The notes below the pieces were generated by a model. The model made no database searches. It saw nothing but the letters and a program-made list of their open reading frames with translations, and was not told where the DNA came from. From CAYMTN01 sp964393335 (GTDB taxonomy: Bacteria; Chloroflexota; Anaerolineae; Aggregatilineales; Aggregatilineaceae), in contig CAYMTN010000041.1 in NCBI GenBank assembly GCA_964393335.1, forward strand, positions 1 through 30,668: a DNA stretch of 30,668 nt. The letters run 5' to 3'. Shown one piece after another: positions 1 through 7,252 of the stretch (the first letter of the stretch is position 1; every line of letters begins with the position of its first letter). The position numbers and the translations under genes were made by a program.

Positions 1-689
1 TCGGAGTATTCTCCCTGGATATATCGGTAGCGATTCGCTTGAGATGATTGCTGAGTGAGTCCACTGTCTTTCCCTTCTGACTGCCACCGTTTGAGAATGC
101 CCATCACGTAGCGCCAGTTGCGCTTGTTGCGCTCGACGGCAAGCTGGATCGCTTCTTCGATCCAGGCTGCCGGGTAATCTTGTTCGGCATCTCGAAGCCG
201 CTCGCTGATCATGGGGGTCAGCGGGCCGATGTTCTGCTCGTACACGGTGAAGACGTTCGGGCGCTCAACGACCAGCGCCACCGGGCAGTCCCGGTCACCG
301 AATTCGAACTGTCCGGCTTCGATGGCTCGCACGGCATTGCGCCCTTGCACCGTGTTCATGAAATACAGGTCCTCTGGTCCACTCACGCCGCTGACGGTCA
401 CATGCAGCAGGGTGCCACGTGTCACGGCGCGTTCAAATGCCTGCATGACCTGTGCTTCTGCGCGTTCCGCATGGGAGTCTATGCCGCTCATAAACACGGT
501 ATCCTGGAGCGCTTCGCGGCGCAGCACGTAGCGGTATTCGCCTTCCTGGGCCTGGAGCGCCCAAAAGCAGTACAATGTGAGCTTCAGTTCGGTCAGATCA
601 TCGATGCTTTGCAGCAGGTCGCTGAAAAACAGGCTCGGTACTTTGATGGTGCGCGTCTTACCTGGTGGAAATCCCTGAAAGCCTCGCAT
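1..689 (-). CDS. DnaD-domain replication protein (partial, C-terminus beyond window)
   Basis: An open minus-strand frame of 229 codons runs from an ATG at 689 off the left edge. An in-frame TAG lies seven codons upstream, so this ATG is the first possible one. Residues about 145-206 carry the DnaD C-terminal domain signature: an 'NIGPLTP' segment, then a helix with the pattern W-I-x-x-A-I-x-x-A-x-x-x-N, then 'NWRYVMGILKRW'. Residues 15-130 would be the N-terminal winged-helix-like part. In Firmicutes, DnaD-family proteins remodel DNA and help load the replicative helicase at origins or during restart. The gene starts 49 bases after the dnaB stop, so it probably shares its transcript. Family membership is read from motifs; the role is inferred from the family and from dnaB. 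Confidence 0.85.
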   Translation of the reverse strand, partial: MRGFQGFPPGKTRTIKVPSLFFSDLLQSIDDLTELKLTLYCFWALQAQEGEYRYVLRREALQDTVFMSGIDSHAERAEAQVMQAFERAVTRGTLLHVTVSGVSGPEDLYFMNTVQGRNAVRAIEAGQFEFGDRDCPVALVVERPNVFTVYEQNIGPLTPMISERLRDAEQDYPAAWIEEAIQLAVERNKRNWRYVMGILKRWQSEGKDSGLTQQSSQANRYRYIQGEYS

Positions 690-738
690 GACAGCTCGCT
701 TTTGCCTCTAACAACATCGACGCTCATGATTGTACCGG

Positions 739-2106
739 CTAATATGTTGCGAGATCAACGCCGGTCCGGCTCAGGTTGGCAAACTGGGTCAGTTCCTTGC
801 GGAAGAACAGCGATACGGTTCCGGTAGGGCCGTTGCGGTGTTTGGCGACGAGAATATCGGCCTGGTTCGGGCGCTCGGTGTTTTCGTTATACACTTCGTC
901 CCGGTAAATGAACATCACCACGTCGGCATCCTGCTCGATGCTGCCGGATTCTCTGAGGTCCGACAGTTGAGGGTGCTTGTCCTGGCGCTGCTCGACCGCG
1001 CGGGATAACTGGGCCGCCGCCAGCACCGGCGTGTTGAGTTCACGCGCGATTTCCTTGAGATTGCGCGAGATGAAACTGATCTCTTGCACGCGGTTTTCGT
1101 TGCGCCCGGTGCCGCTTGACATCAATTGCAGGTAATCGACTATGATCAGGTCCAGGCCGTGTTCGCTGTACAGGCGGCGGGACTTGGCTCGCAACTGAAG
1201 CGGTGTCAGGGCCGGGGTATCGTCCAGATACACGCGCAGCTTGCCCAAGTTGCCGGTTGCCTCAACGAACAGCGCCCATTCACGGTCGTCCAATTTGCCC
1301 AGGCGAAGCTGCTGCGTGTTGATACCGGTTTCAGACGACACGAGGCGCTGCACGATCTGTTCATTGCTCATTTCCATGCTGAAGATGGCCACACGCGCCT
1401 TGGCGTGCCGGGCCGCGTTCAGGGCCGCACTGAGCAGCCACGACGTTTTGCCCATGCCGGGACGCCCCGCCACGATCAGCAGGTCCGATTTTTGGAAGCC
1501 GCCCAACAGTTGATCCAGGTCGTTAAAGCCACTCGGCACCCCTAACGATTCTTCCTGGTGGCTGTACAGGTACTCGATTCGGTCAAAATAGTCCACAACC
1601 GCATTGCGGATTGGCACCAGTTCTTTGCGCAGCCGCCGCTCGGTAACGGCAAATAACGCTGCCTCGGACTGGTCGATCACGTCGTTGATGTCGGCGTCTT
1701 CTTCGTGAGCGAGCCGCGCGATAGAACTGGCCGCATTCAACATCCGGCGGCGGATGGCGGCGCGTTCGACGATGCGCCCGTACGTCTCCGTGTAGATTGA
1801 CGAGGGCGTGTGGTTGATCAGGTAGGTGATATACGCCGGGCCGCCGATTTCATCCAGGCGGTCTTGCTGGCGCAGTTCTTCGATGAGCGTGATGTAATCG
1901 ATCTGCTCATTCCGTTCCTGCAGCCGCACGATGGCTTCCCAGACCCATGCATTACGCACGATGAAAAAATCATCCGCTTGCAGAAACGCTGCAACATCAA
2001 ACAAGGCGTCCGGGTTGATCAGAATGGACCCTAACACCGCTTCTTCAGCTTCCACGCTGTGCGGAGCCATCTGATCAGGCCGAATCGTTGACGCTTCCTG
2101 ACTCAT
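739..2106 (-). CDS. dnaB: Replicative DNA helicase DnaB
   Basis: This 455-residue protein has normal DnaB length and architecture. The N-terminal helical domain (about residues 12-115) starts with the typical 'SVEAEEAVLGSILINP' segment, followed by a linker and a RecA-like motor domain. Walker A is GRPGMGKT at 214-221, and the Walker B aspartate is in 'LIIVDYLQL' near 324. The 'FSMEMS' and 'DLRESGSIEQDADVV' motifs follow. It unwinds DNA 5'-3' at the fork as a hexamer and binds primase. Some DnaB genes carry inteins; the length and uninterrupted motifs show none here. The start ATG is preceded by AAAGG at a suitable distance. A terminator of the upstream gene lies 56-106 bases before it, so dnaB probably has its own promoter, which I could not pin down. 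Confidence 0.97.
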   Translation of the reverse strand: MSQEASTIRPDQMAPHSVEAEEAVLGSILINPDALFDVAAFLQADDFFIVRNAWVWEAIVRLQERNEQIDYITLIEELRQQDRLDEIGGPAYITYLINHTPSSIYTETYGRIVERAAIRRRMLNAASSIARLAHEEDADINDVIDQSEAALFAVTERRLRKELVPIRNAVVDYFDRIEYLYSHQEESLGVPSGFNDLDQLLGGFQKSDLLIVAGRPGMGKTSWLLSAALNAARHAKARVAIFSMEMSNEQIVQRLVSSETGINTQQLRLGKLDDREWALFVEATGNLGKLRVYLDDTPALTPLQLRAKSRRLYSEHGLDLIIVDYLQLMSSGTGRNENRVQEISFISRNLKEIARELNTPVLAAAQLSRAVEQRQDKHPQLSDLRESGSIEQDADVVMFIYRDEVYNENTERPNQADILVAKHRNGPTGTVSLFFRKELTQFANLSRTGVDLATY

Positions 2107-2161
2107 GGTGAACCTTTGGTTTTACGTTGGGTAAAAAACGGTTGGTGTGTCAGTTTGTGCT

Positions 2162-2199
2162 AAAAGCGGGGCTGCCCGGCATGTTCGAGCGGCCCCGCT
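2162..2199 (-). terminator. Rho-independent terminator after the bifunctional nuclease gene
   Basis: AGCGGGGC (2165-2172) pairs with GCCCCGCT (2192-2199), and three further pairs including one G-T wobble extend the stem inward. On the minus strand the stem is followed directly by TTTT. It lies about 29 bases past the stop at 2228 and separates that gene from dnaB. Confidence 0.8.
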
Positions 2200-2227
2200 A
2201 CGATGATCGAACAAACGGCGAGCCGTG

Positions 2228-2767
2228 TCAATCAGTTTTGTCTTCGTCGTTTTCGTCTGTGTCAAGATCGTCCAGATCGAGCGATTCTACAAAATCCTCA
2301 AATATGCTGAGCCGTTCCTCACCATCGCCGGGGGTCGGCTGTTCGCCGGTTTCACTCTCGACCTCTTCATCTGGCATGATCCCGGCGCGGTCCATCACGG
2401 ACTCTTCGACATAGATCGGCACATCCAGGCGCACGGATAGCGCAATCGCATCACTCGGACGCGAATCGATGACGCGTGTTTCCTCATTCAATTCGACCAC
2501 GATCTGCGCGTAAAACGTATCCTGGCGCAGGTCATTCACCACAATATGCTGAACCTCACCCCCCAGCTCAGTGATGACCGATTTGAGCAGATCGTGAGTC
2601 AAGGGACGTTCGACGTTCATGTTCTGCAGCTTCACGGCAATCGCTTCCGCTTCACACGGGCCGATGAAGATTGGCAGGTATTTGCCGCTGGTAGGGTCTT
2701 TTAAGATCACGACGCGGAGCTGCGACATAAGGCTAACGCGAATGCTATCAATGAAGACTTTGATCAT
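2228..2767 (-). CDS. Bifunctional nuclease family protein (DUF151/BFN)
   Basis: The 179-residue protein opens with a short beta-rich segment and contains 'LPIFIGPCEAEAIA' near residues 31-44, a central 'RPLTHDLLKSVITELGGEV' and 'VIDSRPSDAIALSVRLDVPIYV', the hallmarks of the BFN/DUF151 fold. Members have reported RNase/DNase activity in plants, and a bacterial crystal structure is known; the bacterial role is unsettled. The last 50 or so residues form a very acidic tail rich in Asp and Glu. I chose the ATG at 2767 over a longer in-frame reading to 2818 because AGGA lies eight bases before it and the family begins there. A promoter sits just upstream. Confidence 0.88.
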   Translation of the reverse strand: MIKVFIDSIRVSLMSQLRVVILKDPTSGKYLPIFIGPCEAEAIAVKLQNMNVERPLTHDLLKSVITELGGEVQHIVVNDLRQDTFYAQIVVELNEETRVIDSRPSDAIALSVRLDVPIYVEESVMDRAGIMPDEEVESETGEQPTPGDGEERLSIFEDFVESLDLDDLDTDENDEDKTD

Positions 2768-2826
2768 GAACTTAATCCTACAATCCGTGTGTGCCGGATA
2801 ATTCAAGTCGGGTGACAATTACGTCG

Positions 2827-2856
2827 ATTATATCATCAAGGTTGCGATGCCAGCAA
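2827..2856 (-). promoter_or_regulatory. Promoter for the bifunctional nuclease gene
   Basis: On the minus strand, TTGCTG (2856-2851) is followed after 18 bases by TATAAT (2832-2827). A TG one base before the -10 makes it an extended -10. Predicted transcription start is near 2820, about 53 bases before the ATG at 2767. Confidence 0.65.
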
Positions 2857-2925
2857 AGCCATTCCCAGCACGTGAAATGACTACGCCGCGCCCCAAACGA
2901 TCCGGTTCACGGCACACGTCACGGT

Positions 2926-3453
2926 TCATGTGGACGCTTCCGGTGTGTCACTGCTGCCTGATTGTGCCTCATGCTCGCCAGCGTCCGGCGAATCGGCAGC
3001 CGGCGTATCCGGGGTTGGGAAGGCTGCCGGATCAAATGCCTGGGCGGCATCGTGGGTAACCATCGTAATCTTCCCGTCGATGAACGCGCCTTCTTCGGTA
3101 GAGATAGCGCTGGCGCTGATGTCACCCCAGACACGCGCCGTGCGCAGAAGTTGCACCTTTTTGCCGCTGACATTACCGCGCACAGCCCCGGCAATCGACA
3201 CGTTTTTCGCGTGAATGTCGGCGGTGATTTTCGCCGTTTCACCGACCAGCACATTGCCGCCGATCTCAAGCGTGCCCTCAAATGTCCCATCGAGCCGGAT
3301 GTTCTCCAGGCTTTTGAGGTCCCCTTTCAGCGTGGCCCCCGATCCCAGCACTGTTTCGAACCCGGCGGGCTGGCGCGTTGACACGGGCGGCGGTGGCGGA
3401 AAGCTGCCGGGCTTATTTTCCGGCTCTTGTTTGCGGCTGCCAAAGAACGACAT
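2926..3453 (-). CDS. Bactofilin (polymer-forming cytoskeletal protein)
   Basis: The 175-residue protein has a proline-rich N-terminal tail (residues 10-30, including 'FPPPPPVS') and a central right-handed beta-helix of short hydrophobic/glycine turns (about 33-135). These read like 'GSGATLKGDLKS', 'ENIRLDGTFEGTLEIG' and 'VRGNVSGKKVQL', which is the bactofilin domain. A disordered Asp/Pro/Ala-rich tail follows. Bactofilins polymerise without nucleotide into filaments that organise envelope enzymes and cell shape. No membrane anchor is visible, so association with the membrane would be peripheral. A strong promoter lies upstream at 3496-3524, giving a leader of about 36 bases. The gap of 158 bases to the next gene has that gene's own promoter. 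Confidence 0.93.
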   Translation of the reverse strand: MSFFGSRKQEPENKPGSFPPPPPVSTRQPAGFETVLGSGATLKGDLKSLENIRLDGTFEGTLEIGGNVLVGETAKITADIHAKNVSIAGAVRGNVSGKKVQLLRTARVWGDISASAISTEEGAFIDGKITMVTHDAAQAFDPAAFPTPDTPAADSPDAGEHEAQSGSSDTPEAST

Positions 3454-3495
3454 GGCCTGCTGATCCTTCAGAAAATGTGCGTATATTCACTCAGG

Positions 3496-3524
3496 ACTAT
3501 ACTCGTCTTGTCCACCTGAGTCAA
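3496..3524 (-). promoter_or_regulatory. Sigma70-type promoter for the bactofilin gene
   Basis: TTGACT (3524-3519) and TATAGT (3501-3496) are separated by exactly 17 bases on the minus strand. This is the best-matched -35/-10 pair in the left half of the window. Confidence 0.75.
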
Positions 3525-3543
3525 TCGGCGGCGCTGAATCAAA

Positions 3544-3581
3544 CTGTGCCGCCAATCGAACACTCTTGATTGACGGCACAG
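3544..3581 (-). terminator. Terminator after the DedA gene
   Basis: CTGTGCCG(C)CAATC at 3544-3557 is the inverted repeat of 3568-3581 with a single mismatch and a ten-base loop. On the minus strand it starts 17 bases past the DedA stop and is followed by GTTTGATT, a modest T-rich tail. Confidence 0.65.
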
Positions 3582-3598
3582 AGGAATAACTTCACAGT

Positions 3599-4273
3599 TT
3601 AGCCGATCTCGGTAGACGGATCGGGTTCGGTGAGGGCGGCCCGCTTGGCGCGGCGCTCACCAAGATAGTCACGCAGGATGTGAACCACCGGGGGCAGCAC
3701 CGAGACGATGATGATCGCCGCCGTGATGGGGAGCAGGTAGCCGTCGGCAGCGTCGCCCAGGAAATAACCCGCGCTTACAACGCCAGTCGCCCACAGAAAA
3801 CCGCCGATGAGATTATAGGATAGAAAACGCGGGTAGTGCATGGTGCCGATCCCGCCTATGATTGGTGCGAAGGTCCGCACGATGGGTATGAAGCGGGCGA
3901 TGACGATGATCTTGCCGCCGTGTTTGGTGTATAGAGCCTCGGCCTCGTACAGGTATTTTTTCTTGAAGAAGAGCGAATCTTCTCGCTCAAAAAGCCTTCG
4001 GCCTACTCTATGGCCGAACCAATACCCGACGCTGTCGCCACTGACGGCGGCGAGGAAGCATCCAATGGCCAGAACCGGGTAGCTCAGCTTGATGCCCAGC
4101 GTATCTTGCAGGCTTGCGCTGCCTGCGATCACGCCTGCCGTGAACAGCAAACTGTCACCCGGCAAGAAAAAACCGATCAGCAACCCTGATTCGGCAAATA
4201 CAATGCCGAAGATTCCGATATATCCAATCGTGGCAATGAACTGCTGGATGTCAAAGTGAATGAGCTGTTCCAT
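3599..4273 (-). CDS. DedA family membrane protein
   Basis: The 224-residue integral membrane protein carries both DedA signatures: 'FAESGLLIGFFLPGDSLLF' near residues 26-44, with its conserved Glu, Leu-Pro-Gly-Asp and Ser, and 'ARFIPIVRTFAPIIGGIG' near 125-142, with the two key arginines. Several hydrophobic helices include a re-entrant-like segment. DedA/VTT proteins act in lipid transport; some members recycle undecaprenyl phosphate or flip phospholipids and depend on proton motive force. The C-terminal tail is charged and cytoplasmic. The start ATG has only a weak GAG before it. The gene is divergent from parA, and an inverted repeat lies in its leader (4286-4324). Confidence 0.93.
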   Translation of the reverse strand: MEQLIHFDIQQFIATIGYIGIFGIVFAESGLLIGFFLPGDSLLFTAGVIAGSASLQDTLGIKLSYPVLAIGCFLAAVSGDSVGYWFGHRVGRRLFEREDSLFFKKKYLYEAEALYTKHGGKIIVIARFIPIVRTFAPIIGGIGTMHYPRFLSYNLIGGFLWATGVVSAGYFLGDAADGYLLPITAAIIIVSVLPPVVHILRDYLGERRAKRAALTEPDPSTEIG

Positions 4274-4285
4274 AAAACTCGCTGT

Positions 4286-4324
4286 GGGAACCGCCCGTTT
4301 TAGCTTGAGGCGGCACGCGTTCCC
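4286..4324. repeat. Imperfect inverted repeat upstream of the DedA gene
   Basis: GGGAACCGCC (4286-4295) can pair with GGCGG (4309-4313) and GTTCCC (4319-4324), leaving a small bulge. It begins 13 bases upstream of the DedA start codon. It could be a leader hairpin or an operator; the sequence alone does not decide. Confidence 0.4.
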
Positions 4325-4521
4325 ATTCCTTTCGTATCACTTATCCGGTCGATCTCTTGAAAACCGCGACTGATGGCCGGATTCCACGAATCAACCGGCC
4401 TGCGCCTGGATGCGCCCGGAGGCCGGTGCGGGTGCGGGTGTGCATGACTCCCGGCTTAATGCGGCGGGGAGTGTACCATAACTTCCGGCGGGCGACTAGG
4501 GTATGTCTGGTTTGTTGGGTG

Positions 4522-4530
4522 TGCTATAAT
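4522..4530 (+). promoter_or_regulatory. Extended -10 promoter for the parA operon
   Basis: TG-C-TATAAT at 4522-4530 is a perfect extended -10 element with no convincing -35. Transcription would start near 4537, about 29 bases before the ATG at 4566. Confidence 0.65.
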
Positions 4531-4565
4531 GCAACCAGTGCGGGTTTCATCAGGATTTGAGCAGA

Positions 4566-5333
4566 ATGACACGAACGCTGGTAATCGCTAATCAAAAGGG
4601 GGGCGTCGGTAAATCGACCTCGGTGATGAACCTGGGGGTGGCGCTAGCCGAGCGCGGCATGAGCGTGCTGTTGATCGACCTTGATCCACAAGGAGGGCTG
4701 ACCGCTGCGTTCGGCATTGATTCATACGATATCCGGCGCAGTGCGTTTTCGTTGATCATGTACAATCACGTGTCGCTGGCGCGCGTCATGCGGCCTGTTC
4801 GCAGCCGGTTAGCATTGGTTCCGGCCAGCATCGACCTGGCTGCATCTGAAATCCAGCTCGCGACCGTTTCGGAGCGGGCGCACCGTCTGAAGATGTCACT
4901 GGACCGCAGCCGTATTCCCTTTGATTGCATCCTGATCGATACGCCGCCCGGCCTGGGCATTTTGACGGCCAACGGGCTGGTAGCTGCCGACGAAGTGCTG
5001 ATCCCGGTTCAGTGCCAATACCTGGCGATGCGCGGCGTGCGGGCGTTGATGGATACGGTTGTGCGGGTCAAAAACAACCTGAATTCGTCGCTGCGGCTGG
5101 CGGGGCTGTTCGGCACGATGTACCGGGCCGATTCGCCGCATGCTCAAGAGGTTGTCGACGAACTGCGGGATGTCTTCGGCCAGAAGATGTTCAAGACGTT
5201 GATCTATTATGACGACGTAGTTGCCGAAGCGCCGATTGTTGGCCTTTCGGTGCTCGAATATATCCCCAGGCATTCTATCGCACAGGGATACCGGGCATTA
5301 GCGGAGGAGATCGCAGGTGGACGATCCGACTAA
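4566..5333 (+). CDS. ParA/Soj-family ATPase
   Basis: The 255-residue protein opens with the deviant Walker A KGGVGKST at residues 11-18, including the signature lysine at 11. 'LLIDLDPQGG' is the A' motif, and 'CILIDTPPGLG' is Walker B. ParA ATPases dimerise on ATP, bind nucleoid DNA and position chromosomes, plasmids or protein complexes. An in-frame TTG at 4557 gives three extra residues, but AGGA at 4552 fits only the ATG at 4566. There is no parB next door. The downstream gene overlaps by 17 bases and encodes a membrane protein, so this ParA may belong to a positioning or membrane-tethering system rather than the main chromosome partition locus. That last step is inference. Confidence 0.9.
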   Translation: MTRTLVIANQKGGVGKSTSVMNLGVALAERGMSVLLIDLDPQGGLTAAFGIDSYDIRRSAFSLIMYNHVSLARVMRPVRSRLALVPASIDLAASEIQLATVSERAHRLKMSLDRSRIPFDCILIDTPPGLGILTANGLVAADEVLIPVQCQYLAMRGVRALMDTVVRVKNNLNSSLRLAGLFGTMYRADSPHAQEVVDELRDVFGQKMFKTLIYYDDVVAEAPIVGLSVLEYIPRHSIAQGYRALAEEIAGGRSD

Positions 5334-6801
5334 CGAACAACGACCCAGGGCCTCTTTGCGTGGAAAGGGGCGCGAGATATTGCTGGGCCAACGCTCAAGC
5401 GCTGATTCCCCGTCCGGAACCGAGGATGAGCAGACACAGCGGTTGAGCGAAACGCCACAGCGCCCGGATCATGTCGATGCGGCTTCGCTGCCGCTTTCAC
5501 CGGAAGAAACCGCCGCGCTGCTGGATTTCTCGCCCGATTCGCCCGCTTACGATGCGGGGGTACCGCTGCCTGCCGCATCGGCCAGGCCAGCCGGGCTGAA
5601 ACCGGAACCGGCAGTCGAACCTGTCGACGAGGAAGAACTGCCCGACTGGCTGCCGATGGAACAGGATGAGGCGTTCGACGTACCGGCCTGGATGCAAGAC
5701 TCCGGCCCGGACGCCGGAGTCCCGGCTGAAGCAGCGGCCCCTGCTAAGGCAGGGGTTGACGTACGTCCGGGGGGCGATGCCGTGCCGCTGGGGGAACGGG
5801 ATCAGGCCACATTGGAACCCGTCCCGTACGAGCCGCATCCCGCGCTTGACGATCTGAACCCGGTCATGCCAGAGCACTGGTCACAGCCCCCGGCTGAGCC
5901 GGAAGCCTCAGCCGGACCGCTCGTGCTTCCGCGCCGCGCTACACGTGACGCCGGACCGGAAGATGAAGGCGGTCTGCTTGCCCCAGACGTTCCGGCTGAG
6001 GAAGTCACGCCTGCGGCCCCCTCCGGTTTGCCCGATCCATTTGGGGCAGTGCCCGCGCGACAGGCTTCCGAGCAGTTATTCGAGCCGACCGCCGAGCCGG
6101 ACCAATCGCTGCTTGCGCTGTTGGTCGATGACGACCACATCCGCAAATTGTCCCAGCAGATCGAAGCGCTGCAAGAGGAACTGGTCCAGCGGGTGCAGAG
6201 TGATCGTACCTCGTCTGACCTGTACATGGATGAGCTGCTGCACGCCAGCAGCCTGTTGATGGCATCCCGTGAAAATTACGATGATGCGCGGGCGATTGTG
6301 TATCGAATTCGCGCTGATATGAACCGCCAGCGTAAAGTGAACGCCGACATCTCGCGCTATCGTCCCCTGCTGCTCAATTATCTGGTCGGGTGGGGCATTG
6401 CGCTGATTGTGTTGTTCTTGCTTAAGGGGCTGTTCACGGGCGTGACCGATGCAGTTGGGGTGGGCATTGTCTCGGCGCTGTATTACCCGATGCTGCTCGG
6501 CGTTTCCGGCGCGCTGATCTCCGGGTATTTGACGCTGGAACGTCACACCACGCGCCTGCGTGACTTCGATCCAATCCACATTAGCTGGTACCTGTTCAAC
6601 CCGCTGTTGGGTGGTGTGATGGGTCTGTTGATGTTCTTGATCGCGTCGATTGCCAACGAAGACCTGCTGCGCGAATCCGCCACCGATGCCGAATACGCGA
6701 TCACGTATTTGTTGTGTGTCGTGGCGGGCATGAATCAGAATAACGTGCTGCGCCAGCTCAACGATTTGCTCAAGCGTTTTGGCCGGAGCAGCCAGAACTA
6801 A
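5317..6801 (+). CDS. Membrane protein partner of ParA, with disordered tail and ParB-like N-terminal peptide
   Basis: I do not recognise a named family. The 494-residue protein starts at a GTG with GGAGGAG just upstream, inside the end of parA. Residues 11-25 form a short basic motif (RASLRGKGREILLG) resembling the peptide by which ParB N-termini contact ParA (pattern G-L-G-[KR]-G-L-x-A-L-[LIF]). Residues 26-262 are acidic, Pro/Ala-rich and probably disordered, with two similar short motifs, LPDWL (109-113) and VPAWM (122-126). Residues 272-345 are predicted coiled coil. Three clear membrane helices follow at about 352-372, 382-404 and 424-446, with a weaker one near 459-472, then an amphipathic C-terminal end. 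Translational coupling suggests the two proteins work together. Confidence 0.88.
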   Translation: MDDPTNEQRPRASLRGKGREILLGQRSSADSPSGTEDEQTQRLSETPQRPDHVDAASLPLSPEETAALLDFSPDSPAYDAGVPLPAASARPAGLKPEPAVEPVDEEELPDWLPMEQDEAFDVPAWMQDSGPDAGVPAEAAAPAKAGVDVRPGGDAVPLGERDQATLEPVPYEPHPALDDLNPVMPEHWSQPPAEPEASAGPLVLPRRATRDAGPEDEGGLLAPDVPAEEVTPAAPSGLPDPFGAVPARQASEQLFEPTAEPDQSLLALLVDDDHIRKLSQQIEALQEELVQRVQSDRTSSDLYMDELLHASSLLMASRENYDDARAIVYRIRADMNRQRKVNADISRYRPLLLNYLVGWGIALIVLFLLKGLFTGVTDAVGVGIVSALYYPMLLGVSGALISGYLTLERHTTRLRDFDPIHISWYLFNPLLGGVMGLLMFLIASIANEDLLRESATDAEYAITYLLCVVAGMNQNNVLRQLNDLLKRFGRSSQN

Positions 6802-6824
6802 AGCCGCGTGGCGAATAGACGGTT

Positions 6825-6854
6825 AAGCCGCTCCATGACACCGGGGCGGCTTTT
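6825..6854 (+). terminator. Rho-independent terminator of the parA operon
   Basis: AAGCCGCTCC (6825-6834) pairs with GGGGCGGCTT (6843-6852) over ten base pairs with one wobble and an eight-base loop. It is followed by TTTTG. It lies 24 bases beyond the stop codon and just before the convergent cupin gene. Confidence 0.88.
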
Positions 6855-6859
6855 GTATG

Positions 6860-7222
6860 TCAGTCCACGTATACGCTGTTGTCCGGCGTCCAGGCCGGTA
6901 CGCAGATCGCCAGCAGCACCAGGTCATCAGGTCCCGCGTTGGCGATCTGGTGGATACGGTTGGGCAGAATGGCGATGCTGTCACCGGGGTGAAGCGTGGT
7001 GCTTGTGCCGTCCATATCCATCCGTGCCAAACCGGACAGGATGTAGTAACTTTCTTCGGCGGTCGGATGGTAATGCTTGAGCGAGGTTTTGCCGGGCGGG
7101 ATCACGATCTGGGCAAGGCTGTATGACCGCGTGCCACCGGCAGCCGCGCCGATCAATTCGTAGACCGTCTCGCCGTGCTCGCTGTTGAGCGGCGATACCC
7201 CGGCGGCATTTTTGATGTGCAT
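6860..7222 (-). CDS. Small cupin-domain protein
   Basis: The 120-residue protein is a single cupin barrel. Motif 1 is seen as H50-x-H52 followed by Glu 56/57 and 'YYILSG', and motif 2 as 'LHPGDSIAILPNRIHQI' with His91. These are the usual three-His/one-Glu metal ligands. Such stand-alone cupins range from sugar isomerases and dioxygenases to metal-dependent sensors; nothing here fixes the substrate. AGGAG stands nine bases before the ATG. It is the last gene of a minus-strand series, 30 bases after the solute-binding-like gene, and its end abuts the terminator of the parA operon. Confidence 0.85.
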   Translation of the reverse strand: MHIKNAAGVSPLNSEHGETVYELIGAAAGGTRSYSLAQIVIPPGKTSLKHYHPTAEESYYILSGLARMDMDGTSTTLHPGDSIAILPNRIHQIANAGPDDLVLLAICVPAWTPDNSVYVD

Positions 7223-7252
7223 GATTTGATGCTCCTTTTGTGTGAGAAACGG

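Noticed and set aside
730..741. Minus-strand TACAAT next to ATG near 725-735 as a leaderless promoter for dnaD
   Set aside because: The ATG there is out of frame with DnaD and has no -35; the element lies across the dnaB stop.
180..827. 215-codon plus-strand open frame at the left edge
   Set aside because: It lies opposite the DnaD-domain frame and the end of dnaB, both of which have strong family motifs; its protein has none.
739..2106. Intein or insertion in dnaB
   Set aside because: Length and motif spacing are those of an ordinary DnaB; the same holds for gyrB.
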